37,947 nucleotides of DNA from JBMYTN01 sp049604415. Lineage in GTDB: Bacteria; Pseudomonadota; Alphaproteobacteria; Rhodospirillales; Rhodospirillaceae. The notes under the pieces were generated by a model. It was not told the origin of the DNA. It saw nothing but the letters and a program-made list of their open reading frames with translations, and did not search any database. The DNA lies in NCBI GenBank assembly GCA_049604415.1, contig JBMYTN010000039.1:1-37947 (forward strand), read 5' to 3'. The stretch's first letter is position 1. The number at the start of each line of letters is the position of its first letter. The position numbers were made by a program, and so were the translations under genes. Shown here one piece after another: positions 8,183-16,216 of this stretch.

Positions 8183-10894
8183 ATGCATAGCCAGCAGATC
8201 CAAGGCATCCCCTATTATTTGGGCATCAACTCCCTTGCCGATATCGCCACCCGGGACGACCGGGTTGTGGTGCTCAACGCCATGGGCGGCGAAAGCCGTC
8301 AGGTGACCCCGGCCTCCCACGCCTTTTCCGGCGGCAATGTGGTGTTCGGGGTCTCCCCCGGACGCCGGGGACAAAAGCTGGCCACCCCCATTGGCGGCAT
8401 CCCGATTTACAACAATGTCCGCGAGGGCCTGGATGACGGCCATCGCTTCAACACCGGGGTGGTTTATCTGCCGCCGTCCGGTGTCCGCGATGGCGTCGCC
8501 GAGCTGATCCGGGTAAATCCCGATCTGCGCAAGATTGTCATCATCACCGAAAAAATCGCCGTCCATGACGCTCGGGAAATTCGCGCCATGGCTCAAGCCA
8601 ATGGCGTTGACGTGATTGGCGGCAATTGCCTGGGCGTGGCCGACAGCTGGGAGCGGGTCCGCATTGGCGGTGCCCTGGGGGGTGACCATCCGGAAGAGGC
8701 CCTGCTGAAGGGATCAGTCTCGATCTTCTCCAATTCCGGCGGCTTCACCACCACCATTGCCCAATATCTGGCCACGGCGGGCTGGGGCACCACCACCCTG
8801 ATTTCCTCGGGCAAGGATGTGTATATCCATTACAGCGCCCAGGATTTTGCCCATGCCTTTGGCAATGATGACCGGTCCAAGGCGGCGGTGCTCTATGCGG
8901 AGCCCGGCGGCTACTATGAACATCAGTTGGACTTCAACAAGCCGGTGGTCGCCTGTGTGGTTGGGCGCTGGAAGTCCAAGCTGACCCGGGCCGTCGGCCA
9001 TGCGGGGGCCATGGCGGGCTCCGGCGATTCCGCTGAGGACAAAGAACGCTGGTTCATGGAAAGCTTCGGGGTTGACGGCATCTTCACCCCGGACACCCCG
9101 ATCGCCTCGGCCAAGGGCGCGGTGGTGACCAATATTGCCCATATCCCAGCGGCTCTGACAGCCGTGATGGCGCAAAATGCAGTGGAGCCTGACTTTGCCC
9201 CCACCGGCAGCCTGTCGCTGAAACCCTGGATCGCCAATGATCAGGGCTTGAGCCTGCCCCAGACCGTGGCCTTGCCGCCGGTTTCCGCCATGGCGCCCTA
9301 TCGGGATCAGATCGCGGTGCTGTCCAAGCAGATCGGGGCGGTGATTGCGCGGCAGAACATGAAGGATTGTTCCGGGGCCTCGATCATGGATCCGAAGACC
9401 CAGGTCACCCGGGTCCATGGCCATACGGTGTTGGATCTGGCCCTGGAACCCCTGGAGGCGGTGTTCGCCCTGCCGCTGGTCCATGAAATCGCCAATAAGA
9501 ATGACCGGGCCATGCTCGACGTGGCCGTGGCGGCTGAGGTCAATCTGATCGACGATCCGGCTTTGATCGCTGCGGAAGCCGCCCGGGAGGCGGGCAATGC
9601 GCCAAACCTGGTGATGGCGTCGGCTGCTGCCATCATTGGGCCGAAGCGGGTTGAGCGCGCTTTGGCCTGCTCCCGCGCCCTGATCGACCTGTTCGCCCAG
9701 ACCGGGCTCCGGGATGGCCGGGATGAGCAGTTTGATGTCTCGACCATCACCGTGGATGCGCAGACCCGCGCCCTGTTTGCCGCACGCAATGATGAAAGCA
9801 ATGATCCCCGCCCGGAAGCCATGTTGAAGGCGGTGGAGGACCGGGGCGGCCAATCTGTGTTCCTACGGTTCCTGGCCAGCCTAGAGCAACGCCCGTCCCG
9901 GGATGCGGTCCTGGCCGCCATCGCGGCGACCATCGCCTGGGGGCCGCTGATGCGCAAACGGATCAGCCGCCTGACCGCCGAGACCTTGCCTTGGTATCTG
10001 CGGCTCTATGGGGTGATGATCGGCTCGACCATTCCGGCCAAGCATCATGGCCATGGGGTGCTCTGGGGCATCCCCCGGGAGGAACGCTTTGGCGAATGGA
10101 CCATGGCCGATCTGTGCTTCCTGGCCATGACCGGCAAACGCCCAACCGCCAATGAGGCTCTACCGCTGCAAATCCTGATCGGGCTATTGATCTCCAACGG
10201 GCCGGGGGCCATCACCGCCCAAGGGGCCAAGGGGGCCGTGGCTGCGGATGGTCCGCAAACCCCGAGCCGGGTCCAAATCAATAAAGGCATGCTCGGCTTC
10301 CTGACCCATTGTGGCTACAGCCATGGCGGCAATGGCTTTGAGGGCATCGCCTTCCTGCTCGACCAGTTCAAGGATGCGGATCTGCAAGACCCCTCTGACC
10401 CGAACCATGGTCTGGATCTGAAGGCCATGGCCACGGCCTTTGCCAAGCAATACAAGGCGGAAAAAGCCGAGGCGAAGGAATTGGGCACCGAAGTCCGTGC
10501 CCTGCCCGGCGTCCACCACCCGGTGTTTAAGGGCAAGGCGGTCAATTATGATCCGCGCGAGCGCTTTATCGCCGAGTTCCTGGAAAAGCGCGGCGAATAC
10601 AACATCTTCCATGCCTTCTACCGCGAGCTGGTCCAGGCTTTGTTCGATGTCGGCGCATCGCGCTATGTGTTCTGCGTCAATGTGGATGCGGTGATCGCCG
10701 CCCTGCTGCTCGGCGTGCTCTGGCAGGAATATCGCGCCGGGGATATTGGCGAGGCGGAGCTGGAAAACGCCGCCTTCACCGTCTTCCTTTATGGCCGGAT
10801 GATCGGGGCCGCCGCCGAGATCGACGACCATCTGAACCGAGGGCGCAATATGGACACCAGAACGCCCGCGTCACGCTGCGGATTTGTCGTATAA
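8183..10894 (+). CDS. aclA: ATP-citrate lyase, large (CoA-ligase plus citrate-synthase-like) subunit, 903 aa
   Basis: This subunit should carry the phospho-histidine, CoA-binding and citryl-CoA-cleaving functions. Residues 1-330 are succinyl-CoA-synthetase-alpha-like: a CoA-binding Rossmann fold with IPIYNNVREGL and the phospho-His loop VGHAGAMAGSGDSAEDKERW, with His273. Residues about 600-880 are citrate-synthase/citryl-CoA-lyase-like, with NGPGAITAQGAKGAVAADG at 672-690, THCGYSHGGNGFEGIAFLL at 708-726 and the substrate-binding GVHHPVFKGK at 776-785. The usual AclA is about 610 aa. The surplus lies mainly in a middle block, roughly 380-600, that I cannot assign confidently. The gap to the small subunit is 86 bases with AAGAGA before the ATG. 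Likely co-transcribed with the small subunit and the thioesterase. Confidence 0.87.
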   Translation: MHSQQIQGIPYYLGINSLADIATRDDRVVVLNAMGGESRQVTPASHAFSGGNVVFGVSPGRRGQKLATPIGGIPIYNNVREGLDDGHRFNTGVVYLPPSGVRDGVAELIRVNPDLRKIVIITEKIAVHDAREIRAMAQANGVDVIGGNCLGVADSWERVRIGGALGGDHPEEALLKGSVSIFSNSGGFTTTIAQYLATAGWGTTTLISSGKDVYIHYSAQDFAHAFGNDDRSKAAVLYAEPGGYYEHQLDFNKPVVACVVGRWKSKLTRAVGHAGAMAGSGDSAEDKERWFMESFGVDGIFTPDTPIASAKGAVVTNIAHIPAALTAVMAQNAVEPDFAPTGSLSLKPWIANDQGLSLPQTVALPPVSAMAPYRDQIAVLSKQIGAVIARQNMKDCSGASIMDPKTQVTRVHGHTVLDLALEPLEAVFALPLVHEIANKNDRAMLDVAVAAEVNLIDDPALIAAEAAREAGNAPNLVMASAAAIIGPKRVERALACSRALIDLFAQTGLRDGRDEQFDVSTITVDAQTRALFAARNDESNDPRPEAMLKAVEDRGGQSVFLRFLASLEQRPSRDAVLAAIAATIAWGPLMRKRISRLTAETLPWYLRLYGVMIGSTIPAKHHGHGVLWGIPREERFGEWTMADLCFLAMTGKRPTANEALPLQILIGLLISNGPGAITAQGAKGAVAADGPQTPSRVQINKGMLGFLTHCGYSHGGNGFEGIAFLLDQFKDADLQDPSDPNHGLDLKAMATAFAKQYKAEKAEAKELGTEVRALPGVHHPVFKGKAVNYDPRERFIAEFLEKRGEYNIFHAFYRELVQALFDVGASRYVFCVNVDAVIAALLLGVLWQEYRAGDIGEAELENAAFTVFLYGRMIGAAAEIDDHLNRGRNMDTRTPASRCGFVV

Positions 10895-10995
10895 CAGATC
10901 CAGCGTGACAGGCTGCCCGGGTCCCTTGCCTCCCTTCGATCCCCTTACGCGGCGAGGGGCCCGGGTGTTCAATTTGAGAGAGAGGAGAGGTCTTC

Positions 10996-11481
10996 GTGGC
11001 CGGAACACAACGCGACATCATTTTGCGGTTTCTCGCCGAACCCACGGATCAGAATTTCGGCGGCAAGGTCCATGGCGGGGCCGTGATGAAATGGATCGAT
11101 TTGGCCGCCTATGCCTGCGCCACCGGCTGGAGCGGCCAATATTGCATCACCGCCTATGCCGGTGGGATCCGCTTTGTCCGCCCGATCCATGTCGGCCATT
11201 TGGTCGAGGTCACCGCCCGGGTAGTCTATACCGGCAAGACCTCGATGCATGTGGGCATCACCGTGGAGGCCCGGGATCCCAAAGAGGATCAGCGCACCCT
11301 GACCACCCATTGCATTGTCATCATGGTCGCCATTGACCGCGATGGCCGCCCGACCAATGTCCCGCAATGGGTTCCGGAAACCGACGAGGACAAGCATCTG
11401 CATGACTCAGCGATCCGGCTGATGGAAATGCGCCGCCAGATTGGTGAGGAAATGGAAGCCCACGTCATTCGCACGAGCTAG
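10996..11481 (+). CDS. Hotdog-fold acyl-CoA thioesterase (YciA/BACH type)
   Basis: The protein has 161 aa and one 4HBT hotdog domain. It would hydrolyse acyl-CoA to free acid and CoA. The family signature is seen in TDQNFGGKVHGGAVMKWID, where Asp35 is the expected catalytic acid, and in ITAYAGGIRFVRPIHVGHLV. The start is GTG at 10996 after AGAGAGGAGAGG. It lies 101 bases behind the citrate lyase large subunit on the same strand, so it may return CoA from acetyl-CoA or other acyl-CoAs produced nearby. Substrate and operon membership are inferred. Confidence 0.88.
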   Translation: MAGTQRDIILRFLAEPTDQNFGGKVHGGAVMKWIDLAAYACATGWSGQYCITAYAGGIRFVRPIHVGHLVEVTARVVYTGKTSMHVGITVEARDPKEDQRTLTTHCIVIMVAIDRDGRPTNVPQWVPETDEDKHLHDSAIRLMEMRRQIGEEMEAHVIRTS

Positions 11482-11490
11482 ATCTATCGG

Positions 11491-11620
11491 CCCTCGCCGG
11501 GCGCGGGCGGAGCCCGCTTGCCCCAACCCGCTTAAACCAGCCCGCAATGGGTGCTGGAGCGGGGCGCACCATGGTTGGCACACCCCGCTCTTGAGTATTT
11601 TCAGCCCTCGCCGGGCGCGG
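11491..11620. repeat. Direct repeats in the convergent intergenic region
   Basis: CCCTCGCCGGGCGCGG occurs exactly at 11491-11506 and 11605-11620. Each copy is followed by degenerate cagcccgctt-like units (for example near 11525-11545 and 11630-11650). The stretch lies between the convergent thioesterase and hydrolase genes. It has no poly-T terminator. It may be a small local tandem duplication or eroded intergenic repeat element. Confidence 0.5.
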
Positions 11621-11672
11621 CCCCAGCCTGCTTAACTCAGCCCGCTTGGCCGCGCCCGCTTGGGCGCACCAG

Positions 11673-12266
11673 TTACGCCCCGATTGGCGGGATCACGTCG
11701 GTGAACAGCAATTGGATGAGCTGTTGGCCTTCCGGCGTGCTCCAGTCCTGGGCGAGCTCGGCGATCATGGTGTTGGTCGCCGTCAAGGTGACACCGGCCT
11801 TTTCCATCCGACGGCGGGACATGTCCTCGGACAGATCGAAGGGCGAGCCCGAGGCGTCCATGACCGCTTGCACGCCATAGCCCTCGGTGACCGCGTCGAT
11901 GGCGGGGAAAACCAGGCAGACATCGGTGGTCACACCGGCCATGATCAGGTTCTTGCGCCCGGTCGCCTCAACCGCTGCCTTAAAGGCGGGATCGGCCCAA
12001 GCATTGACGATGCCCTCCCGTTGGATGCGGTTCTCAAAAGCCTCGGGCAGGATCTCGGCCAATTCCGGCAGAAGCGGTCCCTGAACCCTGTCTTCCTGGC
12101 TGGAGGTGAGGACGGTCGGAATGCCTAGGATCCGAGCCGCCTTGGCAAGGGCGAGGGACATCCGCTTGGCCTGCTCCATGTCGATATTCTTGATCAACTG
12201 CATGGTACCAACTTGGTGGTCGATCAGCAGAAGCGCGGTGTTCTCCGGGGTGAAACGAGCGGTCAT
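11673..12266 (-). CDS. Isochorismatase-family cysteine hydrolase (YcaC-like)
   Basis: The protein has 197 aa, close to YcaC. The alpha/beta isochorismatase fold is shown by TALLLIDHQVG with catalytic Asp16 and by AGVTTDVCLVFPAIDAV with nucleophile Cys117. At the position where many family members have the third catalytic Lys, I read Arg83 in RIQREGIVNAW. YcaC-like members have a similar RxGxxNAW stretch, so this may be normal for the subgroup. Substrate is unknown, since members range from isochorismate to amides and nicotinamide. It is divergent from the lysR at 12383. Confidence 0.88.
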   Translation of the reverse strand: MTARFTPENTALLLIDHQVGTMQLIKNIDMEQAKRMSLALAKAARILGIPTVLTSSQEDRVQGPLLPELAEILPEAFENRIQREGIVNAWADPAFKAAVEATGRKNLIMAGVTTDVCLVFPAIDAVTEGYGVQAVMDASGSPFDLSEDMSRRRMEKAGVTLTATNTMIAELAQDWSTPEGQQLIQLLFTDVIPPIGA

Positions 12267-12363
12267 GGGTTTGATCTCCGTGTGGTGGGGCGTGCCCCGT
12301 GTTTCGATGAATACGTTTTACTCTTGGACCGCTTTCCCCGGCAGACTTGAAAAATACCGACAT

Positions 12364-12390
12364 TTCGTTCCATAAATCGAACATGGAACG
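12364..12390. promoter_or_regulatory. Candidate LysR operator overlapping the lysR start codon
   Basis: Two nested dyads are visible: TTCG (12364-12367) with CGAA (12378-12381), and CGTTCCA (12366-12372) with TGGAACG (12384-12390). The second covers the ATG at 12383. They sit in the 116-base divergent gap between the YcaC-like gene and lysR, where autoregulation would be expected. Binding is an inference. Confidence 0.4.
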
Positions 12391-13300
12391 GTTTGAAGAT
12401 TTCGATGGCCTCGCCCTTTTCGTCGCGATCGCCGACGCGGGAGGCTTGGCGGCAGCGGAGCGCGCCACCGGCGTTCCCAAAGCCACTTTGTCTCGACGGC
12501 TCGCGGCACTGGAGGACCGCCTGGGCACCCGTCTGGTGCGGCGGACCCGCAAGGGCATCGTGCTGACAGAGCCTGGGGAGGCGCTGGTCATCCAGGCCCG
12601 AACCGGGTTGGGCATCGCGGTGGAGGGCCTCCGGGTGGCCCAGGGCGAGGCAATGGCTCTGTCCGGCACCTGTCGCCTGTCCCTGCCGCCGGATCTCGCA
12701 ACGACGGTGCTGGCGGGGCCTTTGGTGCGCTTTCAGGCGGACAATCCCGGCGTTCGGTTGGACATCACCTTGTCCGACCGCCGGGTGTCCCTGGTGGAGG
12801 AAGGCTTCGATCTGGTTGTTCGTGCGGGGGCCTTGGAGGACAGCACGCTGCGGTTCCAACGCCTGGGCTCCCTGCCACGGGCGCTGGTCGTGGGACCGGC
12901 GTTCCTCTCGACCCATGCCGCGCCCCTCGAGCCCGGAGACCTGGACGGGCTTCCTGGGATGGGCATTCGTCGGGACTTGCTGCAATGGACGCTGGATGGC
13001 CCCGATGGTCGCAGCACGCGGGTGGGTCCACGACCAGCCTTCGCGGCGAACCGACAATCAATCTTGCTGGAAGCTGCGCGGGCCGGACTTGGTATCGCCA
13101 ACCTTCCTGTGTTCCTGATCAAAGATGACCTGGATGCGGGACGCCTGGTTCGGGTGCTGCCCGACTGGGAGCCGACGCCCGTGCAAATATCGGCGCTCTG
13201 GGCGAAGGACCGGCTCACGGAGCGCTTGGTCGGCGCGGTAAGGGCGGAGATCAAGAATGCTCTGCTGGTCCTTGCCGGGCGCGAGACCGGGTCCACCTGA
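12383..13300 (+). CDS. LysR-family transcriptional regulator
   Basis: The protein has 305 aa when started at MERFEDFDGLALF. An in-frame ATG 36 bases upstream would add twelve residues that family members lack. The N-terminal DNA-binding domain is clear (LALFVAIADAGGLAAAERAT, VPKATLSRRLAALEDRLG). The effector domain ends with RLTERLVGAVRAEIKNALL. It is divergent from the YcaC-like hydrolase and lies 125 bases upstream of, and parallel to, tcuA. It could regulate either. The hydrolase is the more usual target by layout, whereas TcuR of Salmonella is also a LysR upstream of tcuABC. Confidence 0.9.
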   Translation: MERFEDFDGLALFVAIADAGGLAAAERATGVPKATLSRRLAALEDRLGTRLVRRTRKGIVLTEPGEALVIQARTGLGIAVEGLRVAQGEAMALSGTCRLSLPPDLATTVLAGPLVRFQADNPGVRLDITLSDRRVSLVEEGFDLVVRAGALEDSTLRFQRLGSLPRALVVGPAFLSTHAAPLEPGDLDGLPGMGIRRDLLQWTLDGPDGRSTRVGPRPAFAANRQSILLEAARAGLGIANLPVFLIKDDLDAGRLVRVLPDWEPTPVQISALWAKDRLTERLVGAVRAEIKNALLVLAGRETGST

Positions 13301-13425
13301 CCGCGTCCCGCTCACATCTCAAAAATCCACTTTTAATGCGTTAAGATTATCAATACAGATTACTTGCTCATTTGTCTTATGAAACCAGAGCCTTACACTG
13401 GGCGCATCTGGAGGAAGAGAGACAG

Positions 13426-14811
13426 ATGACACCGAAAAAATATGACATTGCGATTATTGGCGGCGGCAATGCGGCCCTCTGTGCGGCCATCACCGCCGCC
13501 GAGACCGGGGCCAAAGTCCTGATTTTAGAGGCCGCGCCCAAACCCTATCGCGGCGGCAACAGCCGCCATACCCGAAATTTCCGCTGCATGCATGCCGGAC
13601 CGCAAGGGGTCCTGACCGGGGCCTATGGCGAGGACGAGTATTTCGACGACCTGCTGAAGGTGACCAAGGGCAAGACCGATGAAGGCCTGGCCCGAATGGC
13701 CATTCGCGCCTCCGAGGAGTGCTATCATTGGATGGAAGGCCATGGCGTGCGCTTCCAACCCTCCTTATCGGGCACCCTGTCGCTGTCGCGGACCAATGCG
13801 TTTTTCCTCGGCGGCGGCAAGGCCCTGGTCAACGCCTATTATTTGCGGGCGCAGGATCTGGGGATCGACATCGCCTATGAGGCCAAGGTCACCCATCTGG
13901 ATTTTGACGGCAGCAAGATCCAAAGGATCGATGTCGAGATTGCGGGCCAGGCGCAAAGCATCGAGCCCCGGGCCGTGGTGGTCGCCTCCGGCGGCTTCCA
14001 GGCCGATATCGATTGGCTGGCCAAGGCCTGGGGTCCGGCGGCGCGGAATTTCCTGATCCGGGGCACCCCCTATAACCGGGGCGTGGTGCTGAAAGACCTG
14101 CTCGATCAGGGTGCGGAGTCCGTTGGCGATCCGACCCAATGCCATGCGGTGGCCATTGATGGCCGGGCGCCGAAATATGATGGCGGCATTGTCACCCGGC
14201 TGGACTGTGTGCCGTTCTCCGTGGTGGTCAATCGTCATGGCGAGCGGTTTTACGACGAGGGCGAAGATGTCTGGCCGAAGCGCTATGCCATCTGGGGCCG
14301 CTTGGTGGCCGCTCAGCCCGACCAGGTTGGCTATGCCATCATCGACAGCCGCTCCCTGGAGCTGTTCATGCCCTCGGTCTTTCCGCCTGAGCAGGCTGAC
14401 ACCTTGGAAGGCCTGGCCCAGCGCATGGGTCTGCCGACACAAAAGGTTCGGGAGACCATCGATGCCTTTAACGCCGCCTGCGGCGAAGGCACCTTCCATC
14501 CCACCGAGCTGGATGGCCTGTCCACCAGCGGCCTGGAACCACCCAAAACCAATTGGGCCCGCCCGATCATCGAACCGCCGTTCTATGGCTATGAACTGCG
14601 CCCGGGCGTGACCTTCACCTATCTCGGCCTGCGGGTCGATCCCACCGCCCAAGTCCAAACCGCCGACAAGCCCGTGGAAAATCTCTGGGCTGCGGGCGAG
14701 ATCATGGCCGGATCCATTCTGGGTCAGGGTTATCTCGCCGGGTTCGGCATGACCATCGGAACCGTCTTCGGCCGGATCGCAGGCAAGGAGGCTGCCGCTT
14801 ATGTCCACTGA
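13426..14811 (+). CDS. tcuA: FAD-dependent tricarballylate dehydrogenase
   Basis: This 461-aa flavoprotein would oxidise tricarballylate to cis-aconitate. The N-terminal dinucleotide fold is YDIAIIGGGNAALCAAITAA. It is followed by LILEAAPKPYRGGNSRHTRN, a stretch characteristic of TcuA within the fumarate reductase/succinate dehydrogenase flavoprotein family. The C-terminal FAD contact is ENLWAAGEIMAGSILGQGYL. The start at 13426 follows GGAGGAAGAG. An upstream in-frame extension to 13372 has no ribosome site. The end overlaps tcuB by 11 bases, so the two are translationally coupled. No tcuC permease gene is present in the window. Confidence 0.9.
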   Translation: MTPKKYDIAIIGGGNAALCAAITAAETGAKVLILEAAPKPYRGGNSRHTRNFRCMHAGPQGVLTGAYGEDEYFDDLLKVTKGKTDEGLARMAIRASEECYHWMEGHGVRFQPSLSGTLSLSRTNAFFLGGGKALVNAYYLRAQDLGIDIAYEAKVTHLDFDGSKIQRIDVEIAGQAQSIEPRAVVVASGGFQADIDWLAKAWGPAARNFLIRGTPYNRGVVLKDLLDQGAESVGDPTQCHAVAIDGRAPKYDGGIVTRLDCVPFSVVVNRHGERFYDEGEDVWPKRYAIWGRLVAAQPDQVGYAIIDSRSLELFMPSVFPPEQADTLEGLAQRMGLPTQKVRETIDAFNAACGEGTFHPTELDGLSTSGLEPPKTNWARPIIEPPFYGYELRPGVTFTYLGLRVDPTAQVQTADKPVENLWAAGEIMAGSILGQGYLAGFGMTIGTVFGRIAGKEAAAYVH

Positions 14812-15886
14812 AACCGCCATCGCTGAAATCACCCAGGAAGCCCGCCGTCAGGTGGAGATCTGCAATGCCTGTCGCTATTGCGAGGGCTATTGCTCGGTGT
14901 TTCCCGCCATCACCCGGTCGCGGATGTTTTCCGATGGAGACATCGCCCAGCTGGCCAATCTCTGCCACAACTGCCGGGGCTGCTATTATGCCTGCCAATA
15001 TACCGCGCCCCACGAATTCGACCTGAACCTACCCAAGGCCCTGGCGGAGGTCCGCCATGAAAGCTGGAAGGATCACGCTTGGCCCAAGGGTCTGGCGCAT
15101 TTGTTCGACCGCTCCGGCGTGGCCATGGCCGGTGGTTTGATCGTCCTGCTCTGCCTGCTGTTCGGGCTGGCCCAAACCATGCGCCCGGAAAGCGGCGATG
15201 GCTTTTATGCCTATCTGTCGCACAATCTTTTGGTGGCGATCTTCGCGCCAGCCTTTCTGGCCCCGCTGGTGGCGCTGGGCTTTTCGCTCCGCTCCTATTG
15301 GCGATCCGTTGGCGGCGGCAGCTTGCATCTGGCCGATATTTGGGCCGCAGCCCGCTCTGCCGGACAGATGAAAAACCTAAGCGGCGGCCATGGCGATGGC
15401 TGCAATTTTGAAGAAGAGGACCGCTATTCCAATGCCCGGCGCTGGGCCCATCAAGCCACGCTTTATGGCTTTCTGATGTGCTTTGCCGCGACCTCGGTGG
15501 CGACCCTGATGCATTACCTGCTCAACATGCCCGCCCCTTACGGCCTGTTCAGCCTGCCCAAACTGCTGGGACTTCCCGGCGGGATCCTGCTCTGCTTGGG
15601 CACCGGCGCGCTGGCCTATTACAAGACCAAGGCCGATAAGAACCTTGGTGCCCCGTCAGTCTGGGGCGGGGAAATGGCCTTTGTCCTGCTGCTGTTCAGC
15701 GTCTCTGCCACCGGCCTGCTGCTCTATGCGGTCACCGGCACCGATGCGGTCAAGCCGATGCTGATCATCCACCTGGCCACGGTGATGACCTTCTTCCTGC
15801 TGACCCCATTTTCGAAAATGGCCCATGGCTTTTACCGCATGGCCGCCTTGACCAAGGATGCGGCGGCGCTGCGTCAAAACGGGTAG
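14801..15886 (+). CDS. tcuB: Tricarballylate/citrate utilisation electron-transfer protein TcuB
   Basis: The protein has 361 aa and should reoxidise TcuA FADH2 by passing electrons to the membrane quinone pool. Two 4Fe-4S motifs lie near the N terminus: Cys21, 24, 27, 31 (CNACRYCEGYC) and Cys55, 58, 61, 65 (CHNCRGCYYAC). They are followed by about six hydrophobic membrane segments between residues 105 and 345, with conserved His residues that may bind heme. This matches the CitB/TcuB family in order and length. It overlaps tcuA. Confidence 0.9.
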   Translation: MSTETAIAEITQEARRQVEICNACRYCEGYCSVFPAITRSRMFSDGDIAQLANLCHNCRGCYYACQYTAPHEFDLNLPKALAEVRHESWKDHAWPKGLAHLFDRSGVAMAGGLIVLLCLLFGLAQTMRPESGDGFYAYLSHNLLVAIFAPAFLAPLVALGFSLRSYWRSVGGGSLHLADIWAAARSAGQMKNLSGGHGDGCNFEEEDRYSNARRWAHQATLYGFLMCFAATSVATLMHYLLNMPAPYGLFSLPKLLGLPGGILLCLGTGALAYYKTKADKNLGAPSVWGGEMAFVLLLFSVSATGLLLYAVTGTDAVKPMLIIHLATVMTFFLLTPFSKMAHGFYRMAALTKDAAALRQNG

Positions 15887-16216
15887 CGCGACCGCCTATC
15901 CCAAATGAGAAAAGCCCCGATCCGGTGCCTGGATCGGGGCAGTAGGAATTAACCATTTGATCTGGTGCGACGCAGCACCACCGCGCCAGCAAAAACCCAA
16001 GTGCACAACTGAGATGAGCATGGCTCAGCTGGATGATCACCGGATTTATTCAGCCGGAGCCAAAACCTAGTCTTTTTGCTAGGCTATGGGCCGCTGCCTT
16101 GTGGCAAAATTGTGACGAAATTGATTTCCCAACCGATATATTCAATGAAAAGTTGAAGCGCTGACTGCGTGGATTATCTAAACCTGACAATCATACTCGG
16201 ACTTATAGGCCTCAAA
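15887..16216. other. Intergenic region between tcuB and the second chemoreceptor
   Basis: This region of 330 bases contains a perfect 10-bp hairpin close to the tcuB stop (annotated separately). A smaller dyad, cctag-N8-ctagg, lies at about 16067-16084. An AT-rich stretch at 16100-16160 probably holds the promoter of the chemoreceptor gene. I cannot fix its elements. No ORF or RNA gene is supported. Confidence 0.4.
15914..15940. terminator. Strong hairpin after tcuB
   Basis: The arms gccccgatcc (15914-15923) and ggatcggggc (15931-15940) are perfect, with a 7-base loop. On the plus strand AGTAGGAATT follows, not a T run. On the minus strand TTTT follows. It probably ends or stabilises the tcuAB message 27 bases past its stop. 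It has no ideal U tract in that direction. Confidence 0.6.

Noticed and set aside
8714..9853. 379-aa minus-strand ORF inside the citrate lyase gene
   Set aside because: Shadow frame; the plus strand carries the conserved catalytic motifs.
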